From the NCBI RefSeq assembly GCF_000767465.1, contig NZ_CP009291.1:3700501-3764500 (forward strand): a DNA stretch of 64,000 nucleotides. Reading direction: 5' to 3'. Source of the stretch: Novosphingobium pentaromativorans US6-1 (GTDB taxonomy: Bacteria; Pseudomonadota; Alphaproteobacteria; Sphingomonadales; Sphingomonadaceae). Below, piece by piece: positions 35,060 to 44,511 of this stretch. Numbering within the stretch: the first letter of the stretch is position 1; every line of letters begins with the position of its first letter. The translations under genes were made by a program, and so were the position numbers. Below the pieces are notes generated by a model that saw only the letters and a list, made by a program, of their open reading frames with translations, searched no databases and was not told the DNA's origin.

Positions 35060-35542
35060 ATGTTCTTCCGCAAGGAACGAGTGCAGGGAAGAGAGCCCGC
35101 CGCATTGATGGTGCACATCCGCGTCAACGATCGCGATTGCGATGCGATGGTGGGCAATGCCTCTTCGCGCGGCCTCATGGCGATGATGGCCGACCCGCCG
35201 GCCAAGGGCGGGCGGGTCAAGATCGAGATCGGCGATCATTTGCTGGCAGGCCGTGTCCGCTGGTCGCATGGCGACCGCTGCGGCATCGCACTCAAGGAAG
35301 AAATCCGGGTGCCCGACCTCGTGCAGGGCATGGCGGTTCCGGTATCGCGAATGACGGAGCGGGATGTCATCGGCATTTCTGGAGGGCCGCGCTGGAAGTC
35401 CTTCGGCAAGTCGCGCGCCGTCCGTCTGGTCCTGCTAGCAGCGCTGCTGGGCGGCAGCACCTTCGTGATCGCGCGGTTGGGCAGCGGCGAAGCGGCAAGC
35501 GACACCACCGACCTCGCACTCTCCACTCGCGACTGGGACTAG
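35060..35542 (+). CDS. PilZ-like domain protein with C-terminal membrane anchor
   Basis: A 160-residue protein from ATG 35060, which follows GGGGGAGG; an ATG at 35036 lacks such a site. Residues 3-85 look like a degenerate PilZ domain: basic RKERVQGREPAAL at the start, then GNASSRGLMAMM (N-x-S-x-x-G) and VRWSHGDRCGIALKE. Near the C-terminus, residues 128-147 (AVRLVLLAALLGGSTFVIA) form one membrane helix. PilZ domains bind cyclic di-GMP; whether this one still does is not certain. It is monocistronic, 67 bp after glcB. Confidence 0.7.
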   Translation: MFFRKERVQGREPAALMVHIRVNDRDCDAMVGNASSRGLMAMMADPPAKGGRVKIEIGDHLLAGRVRWSHGDRCGIALKEEIRVPDLVQGMAVPVSRMTERDVIGISGGPRWKSFGKSRAVRLVLLAALLGGSTFVIARLGSGEAASDTTDLALSTRDWD

Positions 35543-35635
35543 GCGGCTCTCGCCTGCCGGTTTCGATGCCCTTCCAATCGTGATCTCGGATCGAGTCCGG
35601 GATGACGGCCGACCGACAATGGCAAGTCTGGCGAG

Positions 35636-36457
35636 TTAAGGCGTCAATTCGCGGGCAATGGCCACGAATTCGGTCACGCTGAGCGTTTCGGCGCGGCGCT
35701 GCACATCGATCCCGAGCCTGTCCAGCGCCGCCAGTGCCCCGGGCAAGCCCTTGAGGCTCTGGCGCAGCATCTTGCGGCGCTGGCCGAAGGCCGCTTCGGT
35801 CACGCGCTCCAGCACGCGCATCGAAACACCTTCGGGAGCGGTGCCCGGCGTAACGTGGACGATGGCCGACATGACCTTGGGAGGCGGGGTGAAGGCGCTG
35901 CGGTGCACCTTCATTGCCAGCTTCGCCTTCGACCGCCACTGCGCCAGAACGGCGAGGCGGCCATAGGCGGAGGTATTGGCTTCGGCAACGATACGGCGCG
36001 CGACTTCTTCCTGAAACATCAGCGTCAGCGACTGCCACTGCGGCGGCCATTCCTCGCCGGAAAGCCAGCCGGTGAACAGCGCGGTGCCGACATTGTAAGG
36101 GAGGTTCGCGACTACGTGATAGGGACCGTCGAACAGGCTGGCGGGGGCGATCTTCATCGCATCGCCTTCGATGACCTTGAGCTTGTCCGGGAAGGCCTGC
36201 TCGACTTCGGCCAACGCCGGAAGGCAGCGGCGGTCCATCTCGATCGCGGTGACCTGCGCCCCGGCCCGCAGCAGCGCGCGGGTCAGGCCGCCCGGGCCGG
36301 GGCCGACTTCAAGGACGTTGTGGCCTTCAAGCGCGCCGGGAATGGCAGCGATGCGGTCGAGCAGCTGCTCGTCGAACAGGAAGTTCTGGCCCAATGCCTT
36401 GGAGGCGGAGAGGCCGTGTCTGGCGATGACTTCGCGCAAGGGAGGCAGGGTGGTCAT
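35636..36457 (-). CDS. rsmA: 16S rRNA dimethyladenosine transferase
   Basis: A 273-residue KsgA-type methyltransferase that dimethylates two adjacent adenosines near the 3' end of 16S rRNA. SASKALGQNFLFDEQLLDRI, LEVGPGPGGLTRALL (SAM loop), MDRRCLPAL, VVANLPYNVGTALF and the C-terminal AFGQRRKMLRQSLKG are diagnostic. ATG 36457 overlaps the pdxA stop (ATGA), so it is the last coupled gene of lptD-surA-pdxA-rsmA. Confidence 0.96.
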   Translation of the reverse strand: MTTLPPLREVIARHGLSASKALGQNFLFDEQLLDRIAAIPGALEGHNVLEVGPGPGGLTRALLRAGAQVTAIEMDRRCLPALAEVEQAFPDKLKVIEGDAMKIAPASLFDGPYHVVANLPYNVGTALFTGWLSGEEWPPQWQSLTLMFQEEVARRIVAEANTSAYGRLAVLAQWRSKAKLAMKVHRSAFTPPPKVMSAIVHVTPGTAPEGVSMRVLERVTEAAFGQRRKMLRQSLKGLPGALAALDRLGIDVQRRAETLSVTEFVAIARELTP

Positions 36458-37458
36458 GCCGCGCGCCTCGCCGCACATTCGCCGGCCATGCGGATCGCCG
36501 CGATCATCGCGCCCGCACTGGCGGTGTTGTTTCCGGCAATGGCAAAGGCCGTGCCGTGATCGGGCGAGGTGCGGATGATCGGCAGGCCGAGCGTGACGTT
36601 GACGCCCTGGTCGAAGTCGAGCGTCTTGATCGGGATCAGTGCCTGGTCGTGGTACATGCACAAGGCCACGTCATAGCCACCGCGTTCGTGTGCGGCGAAG
36701 AGCGCGTCGGCCGGGTGGGGGCCGGTTACGGCGAGCCCCTCGGCCTTGAGCGTCTCGATGGCGGGGCGGATGATCCGCTGTTCCTCGTCGCCCATGCGGC
36801 CGTCTTCCCCTGCGTGGGGATTGAGGCCGGTGATCGCCAGGCGGGGGCGGGCAAGGCCGAAATCGCGGGCCAGTGAGCGGGCCACGATCCGGGCGCGGTG
36901 TACGATCAGCTCCTGCGTCAGCAGGGCGGGAACTTGCGAGAGGGCGGTATGGACGGTAAGCGGCACCGTGCGCAGCGACGGACCGGCGAGCATCATTACC
37001 GCGTCCTCATGCGGCAGGCTGCAGGCATCGGCGAGAAATTCGGTCTGTCCGGGCTGTGTGAAGCCGACTTCGGCCAGCTTCGACTTGGCGATCGGGCCGG
37101 TCACGACGCCGCCTGCCTTGCCCGAACGGGCGAGCGCGGTCGCCGCCCCCAGCGAATGGAGGGCGAGGCGCGCGCCCGCCATGTCGGGCGAGCCGAAGGT
37201 CGGCTTGCTGTCTTCATCGCCCAGAACCGGCAGGCCGATGGCGAATGCCGCATCGGCCTGCGAAGGTTCTGCGATGCGTGACACGGGCAGGTCGATGCCG
37301 CGCGTGCGTGCGGCGGCCGCCAGCACATCGGCTCCGCCGACGACGAAGAACGGGGCGAGGCCCGCGGTTTCGCGCTTGATCCAGGCTTCGGCGATCAGCT
37401 CGGGGCCGATGCCGGCAGGGTCGCCCAGCGATATCGCGAGCGGGGCCGCAAGGGCCAT
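36454..37458 (-). CDS. pdxA: 4-hydroxythreonine-4-phosphate dehydrogenase
   Basis: A 334-residue enzyme of pyridoxal 5'-phosphate synthesis (DXP-dependent route). ISLGDPAGIGPELIAEA at the start, VTGPIAKSKLAEVGF, TGLNPHAGEDGRMGDEE and the metal-binding CMYHDQALIPIKTL are all present. It follows surA by 20 bp and overlaps rsmA, in the order found in many proteobacteria. Confidence 0.96.
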   Translation of the reverse strand: MALAAPLAISLGDPAGIGPELIAEAWIKRETAGLAPFFVVGGADVLAAAARTRGIDLPVSRIAEPSQADAAFAIGLPVLGDEDSKPTFGSPDMAGARLALHSLGAATALARSGKAGGVVTGPIAKSKLAEVGFTQPGQTEFLADACSLPHEDAVMMLAGPSLRTVPLTVHTALSQVPALLTQELIVHRARIVARSLARDFGLARPRLAITGLNPHAGEDGRMGDEEQRIIRPAIETLKAEGLAVTGPHPADALFAAHERGGYDVALCMYHDQALIPIKTLDFDQGVNVTLGLPIIRTSPDHGTAFAIAGNNTASAGAMIAAIRMAGECAARRAA

Positions 37459-37478
37459 GTCAGCCGCTCCGTCGCAGG

Positions 37479-38837
37479 TCAGTTGTACTCGATGATCGCG
37501 TCACGCCGAAGGTCGCGCAGGTACATCTGCGCACGCTTGTTGATGCGCTCGTCTTCCATTTGCGACATGAGCTGGTCGAAGCTTGGGCCGCTATCGACCT
37601 GCGGGTCATCACGGCCGCAGAGCATGAGGATACGCACGCCGTCATCGATCGAGCCGAATGGCGGAAGCGTTTCGCCGGGCGACAGCTGGAGAATGGCGTT
37701 CTGGATCGGTCCGGGCAGGTCGCGGGCGCGCACCTGGTCGTTGGCGACGACCTGAGCGCCGATCCCGGCGGCGACCTTTTCGACATCGCCGCAGCCCTTG
37801 GCCGCGCTGATCGCCTTGGCGAAAGCCTCTGCCTTCGCGCCGGCCTGCGCTTCGCTGATGCCCTTGGGGAAATCCAACGAGATCTGCTTGAGCGCGAGAA
37901 CCGCGTCGCGCGGGTCCGCAGTCAGAACCTGGCGCTTGTCGATCAGGTAGATGATCGAGAAACCGCCTGGCACCTCGATCGGGCCGACCAGCTGGCCGGT
38001 CTGCATCTCGCGCGCAGCCGCGGCGAGTTCGCCGGGCAGCTGGGCCAGGCGAATCCAGCCCAGGTCCCCGCCGACGGCGGCGGTCGAGGCCTGCGAGTAC
38101 TGGCGGGCGTAAGCGACGAAGCTGCCGCCTTCACGCAGCTGCTGCACGATCTGCATCGCGTTCTGGGCGACCTGGTCGTGCGATTCGGGCGTCGCGGCGA
38201 GGTAGATTTCGCCGAGCCGGTATTCTTCGGTGCCCTTCGAGGCCTTCAGCCGGTCGAGCACTTCGTTCACTTCGTCCTCGGAGATGTTGATGAACGGCGC
38301 GACGTTGCGCTGGAGCAGGCGCTGCCAGGACAACTCGCCGCGGATCTGGCGCTTGAGCGATTCCGGTGAAGAGCCGATGCGCTTGAGGTAGGCATCCATC
38401 GCATCGGTGTTCTGGTTGAAGTTCTGCGCAGCGACACGCGCATAGGACTGGTCGATCTCGGCCTGCGCGATGTCGATGTCCGAAGCCTTGGCTTCCTGGA
38501 TCTGCAGGGTTTCGTCGATCAGGTTGCGCAGGACCTGCAGGCGCAGGCGTTTCTTTTCCTCGTCGCTCACCTTGCCCTGGTTGGCGGCGAGGACGAGCGC
38601 GAGGCGCTGATCGACGTCGGTCCCGGTGATCACCGAGCCGTTCACGACCGCAGTCGCGCGGCGCATGTTGGGATTGTCGTTTCCGAACATCTTCACGTCA
38701 TCGGGAATGACGATCTGGCCTTGCGGTGCCGACTGCGCATTGGCTGCGGAGGCGGCGAGACTTCCCGAGATGACGATGGCAGCGCCGATCGAATGGAGCG
38801 CCTGCTTGATGAACTTGCTGCGATTGATTGCTTGCAC
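37479..38837 (-). CDS. surA: Periplasmic chaperone and peptidyl-prolyl isomerase SurA
   Basis: A 452-residue protein. GTG 38837 is the probable start, followed by a signal peptide (FIKQALHSIGAAIVISGSLA, cleaved near ANAQS). The N-terminal SurA chaperone helices (VVNGSVITGTDVDQRLALVL, RNLIDETLQIQEAK) lead into a parvulin rotamase domain with VGGDLGWIRLAQLPGELAAA and GPIEVPGGFSIIYLID. SurA escorts outer-membrane proteins, including LptD, whose gene is directly upstream. A gap of 240 bp without a gene separates it from lptD, so a separate promoter is likely. Confidence 0.92.
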   Translation of the reverse strand: MQAINRSKFIKQALHSIGAAIVISGSLAASAANAQSAPQGQIVIPDDVKMFGNDNPNMRRATAVVNGSVITGTDVDQRLALVLAANQGKVSDEEKKRLRLQVLRNLIDETLQIQEAKASDIDIAQAEIDQSYARVAAQNFNQNTDAMDAYLKRIGSSPESLKRQIRGELSWQRLLQRNVAPFINISEDEVNEVLDRLKASKGTEEYRLGEIYLAATPESHDQVAQNAMQIVQQLREGGSFVAYARQYSQASTAAVGGDLGWIRLAQLPGELAAAAREMQTGQLVGPIEVPGGFSIIYLIDKRQVLTADPRDAVLALKQISLDFPKGISEAQAGAKAEAFAKAISAAKGCGDVEKVAAGIGAQVVANDQVRARDLPGPIQNAILQLSPGETLPPFGSIDDGVRILMLCGRDDPQVDSGPSFDQLMSQMEDERINKRAQMYLRDLRRDAIIEYN

Positions 38838-39077
38838 CGTAATCTCAATCCCGTTTTCGACCGGACTTAACCGGGTGTGTTCCGGGGGCAGGGACAGGTG
38901 TCTCACGTGCCCGCCGCACCAGAATTTGCTCCTGCCGTGCTGCGGCTTAACCGAATATGAGCCAACCCGATAGCGGCTTTGCTCGGGCCTGCCAACGTCT
39001 GTACACCGGCAATTCAGAGGAATTCCCCGTAGTTCCACTCCGGGACGTCGTTACGGCGGGTCGAGGGCGGGCCGACT

Positions 39078-41357
39078 TCATCGAAAGCCGATGTTCTTGA
39101 GACTGAAGCGGAGCTGGAAGGAGTTGCCCTTCCGGGCGTCGCCCGTGGCCTCATAGTCGCGGCGCCAGGTGAAGGCGATCTGCATGCAGTCGTCCTCGTA
39201 TGCCGCCCCCAGACGCGTACGCAGGGGCTGGAAGCCGTTGGAGCCGTAGATCGGGTCTTCCGAGCGATCGGTCAGGTTGACGACTGCAGAGCCGAACACC
39301 GACCAGTAGTTGGCAAAGGCTACGCGCCCGGCCGCGCGGACTTCCTCGCGATCCTGGAGATCCTCGATTTCGTTGGAAATGTCGCGGTTGAGCTTGGTGT
39401 AGCCCAGTTCGAGATAAGTCTCGTTGTTGCCGACCACGGCGTCGAACTCGTTTCGGCGAACGGCGAGGCTGTCCTTGTCGACGCGGAAGCGGTGGATCAC
39501 CTTGAGGAAGTTGCGATAGCGCACTTCGGTGCGGCCGACGATGTCCGAAGTCTTGTTGGTCAGGCCGGTGCCATCGGGCAGCAGGGTCGGCTTGTTGCTC
39601 AGGCGGATCGACTGGCCGACCGTCGAACTGATCCGCCAGCGCGGCATTTCGAACTGCCAGTCGACGCCGTAGGTAAAGCGCACGCTGTCTTCGATCCGGT
39701 CGTAGCCGGGAAAACGGTTGAGCGAGAACAGGTTGCTGTCTTCCAGCTCGATCGCTCGCGCATCTTCGTTGGGGATCGCAAGGTTCTTCACCTTCGGTGT
39801 GGCGACGAGCTGCACGCGCGGGGTGAGGACCTGCGTTCCGCCGAAGACCTTGCCCACCAGTGGCCATTTCACGTCGAGCGCGGCGGTGGCGATGCCTCGG
39901 GTCTGCCAACCCGGATCGCCGCGATAGATTACGGTGCTCGTCTTGTCGTTCTCGTCCGAATGGTAGACGTCGCCGCGCGCGAGGCCGGTCAGCGTGACTT
40001 CCTGGCCCATCGAGGTCAGCTTGCGCAGCGACCACTGCGCGCTGGCGAAGGCACGCTGGGTGTCCTGGCCGTTGCTGCGGGAGATTCCCAAGGTGTTGAT
40101 CTGGGTCTCGAACTTGCCGCCCAGTACGGGATCGTCGAAGCGCCGACGATAATCGAGGACGGGGAAGGCGACAGGGATCAGCCCCTGGTCGCGGCTCGAC
40201 TGCATGGTCTGCGTCGCATATCCCGCGAAGGAGAGATAGCTGTCCTGGTCGATCCGTTCGATGTTGACGATGGAGCGCAGGCGGTCGTCCCGGCTGATGT
40301 CGTAGCGGCGCAGGAAAGTGCGGTCGCTGGCGCGCCGGATCGAGGCTGTGACGCTCCAGTTATCGTCGATCTGGAACTTGCCGTTGGCAAAGATGTAGCC
40401 GCGAAAGGCGCTTTCGCCCTCGGTGCCCACTGTCGTTCCGATGATAGGTATCCGGTTGCTGGACGTAGCATAACCGGTGATCTGGTAGGCGCCGCTCTCG
40501 GTAAGGGCGCGGTACTCGATCGACGCCATCGGCGCGGCCTTGGTATAGGCATAGGCCGTCGCGGTGAGGTCGCGGTTCTCGGAGATCTTCCAGTAGTACG
40601 ATTCGCTGATCTCGACGCCGTTCGAGGGCGAAAGGCGGAAATCGGGGACAAGGAAGCCGGAGACGGCCTGGCCATTGGTGCTGACGGTCAGGCCAAGCAG
40701 GGGCAGCTGGACTGCGCCGAACAGTTCGAGACGCGCATCGTTGAAGCGGATGCGCTGGCGGTCCTCGGAGTAGATCACCTGCTTGGCGACGATGCGCCAG
40801 CTGGGCTTCCTGGGGCAGCCGTCGCTGCCCACGACGTCGCAGCCGGTATACGCGGCCTTGTTGAGAATGACGTCGCCGTTGGGCAAACGCTCGCCATCGG
40901 CCGCCGCGAGCCGGCCGCCTTCGCGCAGGGCCAGCAGCAGGTTCTGCATGGCGCCGGTCTTGAGCTCGTCGGTCAACTCGATGCGGTCGGTGTAGAGCTG
41001 GTTGCCGTCCTGATCGACGAGGCGGACATTGCCGCTCGCGACGATCTGGCCGGACTGGCGGTTCCAGGTTACCGTATCGGCGCGCACCGACTGCTTTTCG
41101 CGCCTCAGCACGACATTGCCGCTCGCGGTTACCGAATCCGCGTTCTGGTCGTACTCGACCGTGTCGGCCTCGAAGCCGATCGGTATTCTTTCCTCGGTGC
41201 TGACAGGCGCCGCTTCTTCGGCAACGGAGGCCGCATCCTGTGCATATGCCCCTGGGGCTAGCGTGAGCGTGGCAATTCCTGCGGCGAGGATGCCCAGCGA
41301 AACGGGACGCAAGCGGCGATGACTGGCTTGCTGCGGTATCTGCGCGGCGGGGAGCAT
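39078..41357 (-). CDS. lptD: LPS-assembly outer-membrane protein
   Basis: A 759-residue beta-barrel. ATG 41357 starts a signal sequence ending near PGAYAQD; an OstA/LptA-like N-terminal domain follows with FEADTVEYDQNADSVTASGN and DTVTWNRQSGQIVASG, then a large barrel ending in KNIGFR with a C-terminal aromatic/Arg pair. LptD with LptE places lipopolysaccharide (or glycosphingolipid in LPS-lacking sphingomonads) at the cell surface. Two cysteines (TGCDVVGSDGC) lie close together; the other typical disulfide Cys is near the C-terminus (DDCMQIAF). It is divergent from pepA. Confidence 0.94.
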   Translation of the reverse strand: MLPAAQIPQQASHRRLRPVSLGILAAGIATLTLAPGAYAQDAASVAEEAAPVSTEERIPIGFEADTVEYDQNADSVTASGNVVLRREKQSVRADTVTWNRQSGQIVASGNVRLVDQDGNQLYTDRIELTDELKTGAMQNLLLALREGGRLAAADGERLPNGDVILNKAAYTGCDVVGSDGCPRKPSWRIVAKQVIYSEDRQRIRFNDARLELFGAVQLPLLGLTVSTNGQAVSGFLVPDFRLSPSNGVEISESYYWKISENRDLTATAYAYTKAAPMASIEYRALTESGAYQITGYATSSNRIPIIGTTVGTEGESAFRGYIFANGKFQIDDNWSVTASIRRASDRTFLRRYDISRDDRLRSIVNIERIDQDSYLSFAGYATQTMQSSRDQGLIPVAFPVLDYRRRFDDPVLGGKFETQINTLGISRSNGQDTQRAFASAQWSLRKLTSMGQEVTLTGLARGDVYHSDENDKTSTVIYRGDPGWQTRGIATAALDVKWPLVGKVFGGTQVLTPRVQLVATPKVKNLAIPNEDARAIELEDSNLFSLNRFPGYDRIEDSVRFTYGVDWQFEMPRWRISSTVGQSIRLSNKPTLLPDGTGLTNKTSDIVGRTEVRYRNFLKVIHRFRVDKDSLAVRRNEFDAVVGNNETYLELGYTKLNRDISNEIEDLQDREEVRAAGRVAFANYWSVFGSAVVNLTDRSEDPIYGSNGFQPLRTRLGAAYEDDCMQIAFTWRRDYEATGDARKGNSFQLRFSLKNIGFR

Positions 41358-41465
41358 CACTTGCCTATCGCATCGCCGGTGCCTAACTGCAATCCAGTGA
41401 TGCGGTGAACCGCACAAGTTGTGAAATCAACGGCGCCATCGCATGAAAAAAATTCAGGAGAATCC

Positions 41466-42929
41466 ATGAATATCCAGTTCCTCGATGCGGCTACCCCCAG
41501 TGCCGAACGCCTCGTGGCCCGCCTCGTCAACCAGGATGCGATGCCTGCCGATCTCGAACCGGTGCTTGCAGAGGGAGCGAAGCAGTCGCGCTTCACCGGA
41601 AAGGCCGGGCAGGTTTTCGAAGGTTTCGCGGAGCGTGACGGCAAGGTCGTACGGGTCGTTCTGGCCGGCATTGGCGCCGCGTCGGCCAAGGATCGCCGCG
41701 CTGCCATCGAAAAGGCGGGTGCGGCCATCGTTGCCAAGTACCTGACCTCGGGCGAGACCGCACTGGCGCTCGACGTTACCGGGGCAGGGCTCTCCGCCGA
41801 GGAAACTTCTGGCGCGCTGCTTGGCGCGGTGCTGCGTTCCTGGCGCCATGACGTCTATCGCACCAAGCTGTCCGACGAAGCGAAGCCCTCGCTGGCTGCG
41901 ATCTCGGTGATCGGCGCACCCGATGGCACTGCTGCCAACTGGGACGTGGAAACCGCCGTGGCGGACGGCGTTGCCTTCACCCGCGAACTGGTGACCGAGC
42001 CTGCCAACACGATCTATCCGGAAAGCTTCGTTGCCCGCTGCGAAAAGCGCATGGCCGGCACCGGGATCAAGATCCGCGTCCTCGACGACAAGGAAATGGC
42101 CGAGCTTGGCATGGGCTCGCTGCTCGGTGTGGCGCAGGGCTCTGTTCGCCCCGCGCGCCTGCTGGTGATGGAATGGATGGGCGGCGCCAAGGGCGACAAG
42201 CCCGTCGCCTTCGTCGGCAAGGGCGTGACCTTCGATACCGGCGGTATCAGCATCAAGCCTGCGGCCGGCATGGAAGACATGAAGTGGGACATGGGCGGCG
42301 CCGGCGCGGTTGCGGGCACCATGCTCGCACTCGCGCTGCGCAAGGCCAGGGCCAATGTCGTGGGCATTTGCGGGCTGGTCGAGAACATGCCCGACGGCAA
42401 TGCCCAGCGCCCCGGTGACGTGGTCACTTCGCTTTCGGGCCAGACCATCGAGGTCATCAACACCGACGCCGAAGGTCGCCTGGTGCTGTGCGATGCGCTG
42501 ACCTGGGTGCAGCGTGAGTACAGCCCGGCCAGGATCGTCGATCTTGCCACGCTGACCGGCGCGATCATCCTCTCGCTGGCTCATGAGTATGCGGGCCTGT
42601 TCTCCAACAACGACGAGCTTGCCGCCGAGCTGACCGCAGCCGGCGATGCCTCGGGCGACCGCCTGTGGCGCATGCCGATGGGCCCCAGCTACGACAAGAT
42701 GATCGACAGCCAGATCGCCGACATGAAGAACGTCGGCCCGCGCTTCGGCGGCTCGATCACTGCGGCGCAGTTCCTCAAGCGCTTCATCGAGAACGATACG
42801 CCCTGGGCACACCTCGACATTGCCGGCACCGTCTGGACCGACAAGCCCGGCGCGACCTGGGACAAGGGTGCGACCGGCTACGGCGTGCGCCTGCTCGACC
42901 GATTCGTTCGCGACACGCTCGAAGCCTGA
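41466..42929 (+). CDS. pepA: Leucyl aminopeptidase
   Basis: A 487-residue M17 aminopeptidase. It starts at ATG 41466 after CAGGAG. The metal and active-site motifs AFVGKGVTFDTGGISIKP and the signature NTDAEGRLVL are intact, with WDMGGAGAVAGTM and RFGGSITAAQFLKRF nearby. It frees N-terminal residues from peptides and needs two divalent metal ions. It is the first gene of the plus-strand set pepA-holC, with ndk next; the order is conserved in many proteobacteria. Confidence 0.95.
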   Translation: MNIQFLDAATPSAERLVARLVNQDAMPADLEPVLAEGAKQSRFTGKAGQVFEGFAERDGKVVRVVLAGIGAASAKDRRAAIEKAGAAIVAKYLTSGETALALDVTGAGLSAEETSGALLGAVLRSWRHDVYRTKLSDEAKPSLAAISVIGAPDGTAANWDVETAVADGVAFTRELVTEPANTIYPESFVARCEKRMAGTGIKIRVLDDKEMAELGMGSLLGVAQGSVRPARLLVMEWMGGAKGDKPVAFVGKGVTFDTGGISIKPAAGMEDMKWDMGGAGAVAGTMLALALRKARANVVGICGLVENMPDGNAQRPGDVVTSLSGQTIEVINTDAEGRLVLCDALTWVQREYSPARIVDLATLTGAIILSLAHEYAGLFSNNDELAAELTAAGDASGDRLWRMPMGPSYDKMIDSQIADMKNVGPRFGGSITAAQFLKRFIENDTPWAHLDIAGTVWTDKPGATWDKGATGYGVRLLDRFVRDTLEA

Positions 42930-42953
42930 TAGGCAAGGGGAGGGACGCGGCCG

Positions 42954-43391
42954 ATGCGGGTCGATTTCTACCAGCTCAGCCGCGATCCAGCCGAAGTCGC
43001 ACTGCCGCTGATCGCGGGCAAGGTCATCGGGTCGGGCGAGCGCCTCCTGGTGGTCTCCGCTGACGGCGAGCAGCGCAAGCGGATCCGGCAGGCCCTGTGG
43101 TCGGCTGGGCCCGACACGTTCCTTGCCAATGGCGAGGTTGGCGATGGACAGGAGGAACGCCAGCCGATCCTCCTGTCCGATGCGCCGCAACCGGCCAACG
43201 GGGCGAAGTTCATGGCCATCGCCGACGGGCAGTGGCGTGAAGGCAGCGAACCGTTTGCGCGCACCTTCTATCTCTTCGACGAATCGACGGTTCAGCAGGC
43301 CCGCGGCGTCTGGCGCGAACTGCGCTCTCGCGAAGCCGTGGAGCACTATTACTGGAAGCAGGAAGGCGGCCGCTGGATCCAGGCCGGATAA
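42954..43391 (+). CDS. holC: DNA polymerase III subunit chi
   Basis: A 145-residue chi subunit, 24 bp after pepA. It begins MRVDFYQLSRDPAEVALPLI and has the family region RLLVVSADGEQRKRIRQALW, then QPILLSDAPQPANGAKF. Chi links the clamp-loader complex to SSB on lagging-strand DNA. The C-terminal part (EAVEHYYWKQEGGRW) is typical of alphaproteobacterial chi. Confidence 0.9.
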   Translation: MRVDFYQLSRDPAEVALPLIAGKVIGSGERLLVVSADGEQRKRIRQALWSAGPDTFLANGEVGDGQEERQPILLSDAPQPANGAKFMAIADGQWREGSEPFARTFYLFDESTVQQARGVWRELRSREAVEHYYWKQEGGRWIQAG

Positions 43392-43472
43392 AGGCGTGCT
43401 TGCGGCGCAACCGAAACCCCGCTAGGGGCGCGCGCAACTTTCCCAATTACCATACTTCGCAAGGAACCAGAC

Positions 43473-43895
43473 ATGGCGGTTACCCGCACCTTTTCGATCA
43501 TCAAGCCCGATGCCACCCGTCGCAACCTGACCGGCGGCGTCACCAAGATGCTGGAAGAAGCGGGCCTGCGCGTCGTCGCTTCCAAGCGCATCCAGATGAC
43601 CAAGGAACAGGCCGAGGGCTTCTACGCCGTCCACAAGGAACGCCCGTTCTTCAACGACCTCGTCTCGTTCATGATCTCGGGCCCGGTCGTGGTCCAGGTC
43701 CTCGAGGGTGAAGATGCCGTGAAGTGCAACCGCGACGTCATGGGCGCCACCAACCCGGCCGATGCCGCCGAAGGCACCATCCGCAAGACCTACGCCGAAT
43801 CGATCGAAGCCAACTCGGTCCATGGCTCGGATTCGGACGAGAATGCCGCGATCGAGATCGCCTATTTCTTCAAGCCGGAAGAGATCGTCGGCTGA
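43473..43895 (+). CDS. ndk: Nucleoside diphosphate kinase
   Basis: A 140-residue kinase that balances NTP pools. The start [17 protein letters not shown], the phosphohistidine site [13 protein letters not shown] and the Kpn loop are all normal. GGAACCAG precedes the ATG. A strong terminator follows. Confidence 0.97.
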   Translation: MAVTRTFSIIKPDATRRNLTGGVTKMLEEAGLRVVASKRIQMTKEQAEGFYAVHKERPFFNDLVSFMISGPVVVQVLEGEDAVKCNRDVMGATNPADAAEGTIRKTYAESIEANSVHGSDSDENAAIEIAYFFKPEEIVG

Positions 43896-43924
43896 TCGAC
43901 GGTTAATTCTTCGCAAGATGGACG

Positions 43925-43956
43925 AAGGCCGCCCGTTTGGGCGGCCTTTTTCTTTG
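43925..43956 (+). terminator. Rho-independent terminator after ndk
   Basis: AAGGCCGCCC and GGGCGGCCTT form a 10-bp stem with a GTTT loop, and the tail reads TTTTTCTTTG. It closes the pepA-holC-ndk run. Confidence 0.92.
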
Positions 43957-44022
43957 CGGCACGTCCTGTCGTTCGGTTAATCAAGTGTTAGCTAATGGAG
44001 TCTGAATTGAAGGAGATTTGCC

Positions 44023-44151
44023 TTGATCGGTAGGACATTCGTTATCGCGGCCGGTATATCCTTCATCGCTGCAGTGATTACCTCGGGTACCGCGCAGATC
44101 GGTGCGCGAAATGCGCCGGTGCAATTGCTTCACCTCCTTGCCATGCGCTAG
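44023..44151 (+). CDS. Small secreted or membrane peptide of 42 residues
   Basis: A TTG start at 44023 follows GAAGGAGATTTGCC, a strong ribosome-binding site with 7-nt spacing. The peptide reads MIGRTFVIAAGISFIAAVIT, then SGTAQIGARNAPVQLLHLLAMR and TAG. The first 22 residues are a membrane helix or signal sequence; a cut after the TAQ region would leave a short basic tail. It is 26 bp upstream of the next small gene on the same strand. Length and start codon mean that standard gene finders would miss it. No family was recognised. Confidence 0.5.
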   Translation: MIGRTFVIAAGISFIAAVITSGTAQIGARNAPVQLLHLLAMR

Positions 44152-44177
44152 AACTCGCTCCTGATTGGAGAGAGTGT

Positions 44178-44423
44178 ATGCAGGACATGGGTGAAGCGGG
44201 CGAAGCCTGCCCCTTCGAATTCAATTTCGACGAAAAGACCTTCAAGGTCGGCGATACCGTCAGCTACCGGGTCAGTGGCAGTCTCGATGGCTTTCCTTTC
44301 GTGGGCACACTGGTCGAAGTGCACGAAGACTACGTGATGATCGCGGGCGATGCCAGTGAGCCGGATACGCTTTATCGCGGCACGCGCGAGAGCCGGCCAC
44401 TCGTCGACGAATCGCAGATCTGA
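44178..44423 (+). CDS. Small acidic protein of 81 residues
   Basis: ATG 44178 follows TTGGAGAGAG. The protein has an acidic start (MQDMGEAGEACPFEFNFDEK) and a compact beta-rich core with FKVGDTVSYRVSGSLDGFPF and VGTLVEVHEDYVMIAGD, reminiscent of small SH3-like or KOW-like barrels. It ends PLVDESQI. No function was recognised. It may be co-transcribed with the 42-residue gene upstream and is convergent with purN. Confidence 0.7.
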   Translation: MQDMGEAGEACPFEFNFDEKTFKVGDTVSYRVSGSLDGFPFVGTLVEVHEDYVMIAGDASEPDTLYRGTRESRPLVDESQI

Positions 44424-44511
44424 GGAGGTCTTGGTCGCCTGCGGCCGTTTGGCTGCGGGCGCAATGTCGCACCGGCTGCAGGTCCAACGGCGCCAGGATT
44501 GAAGCGTCCGA

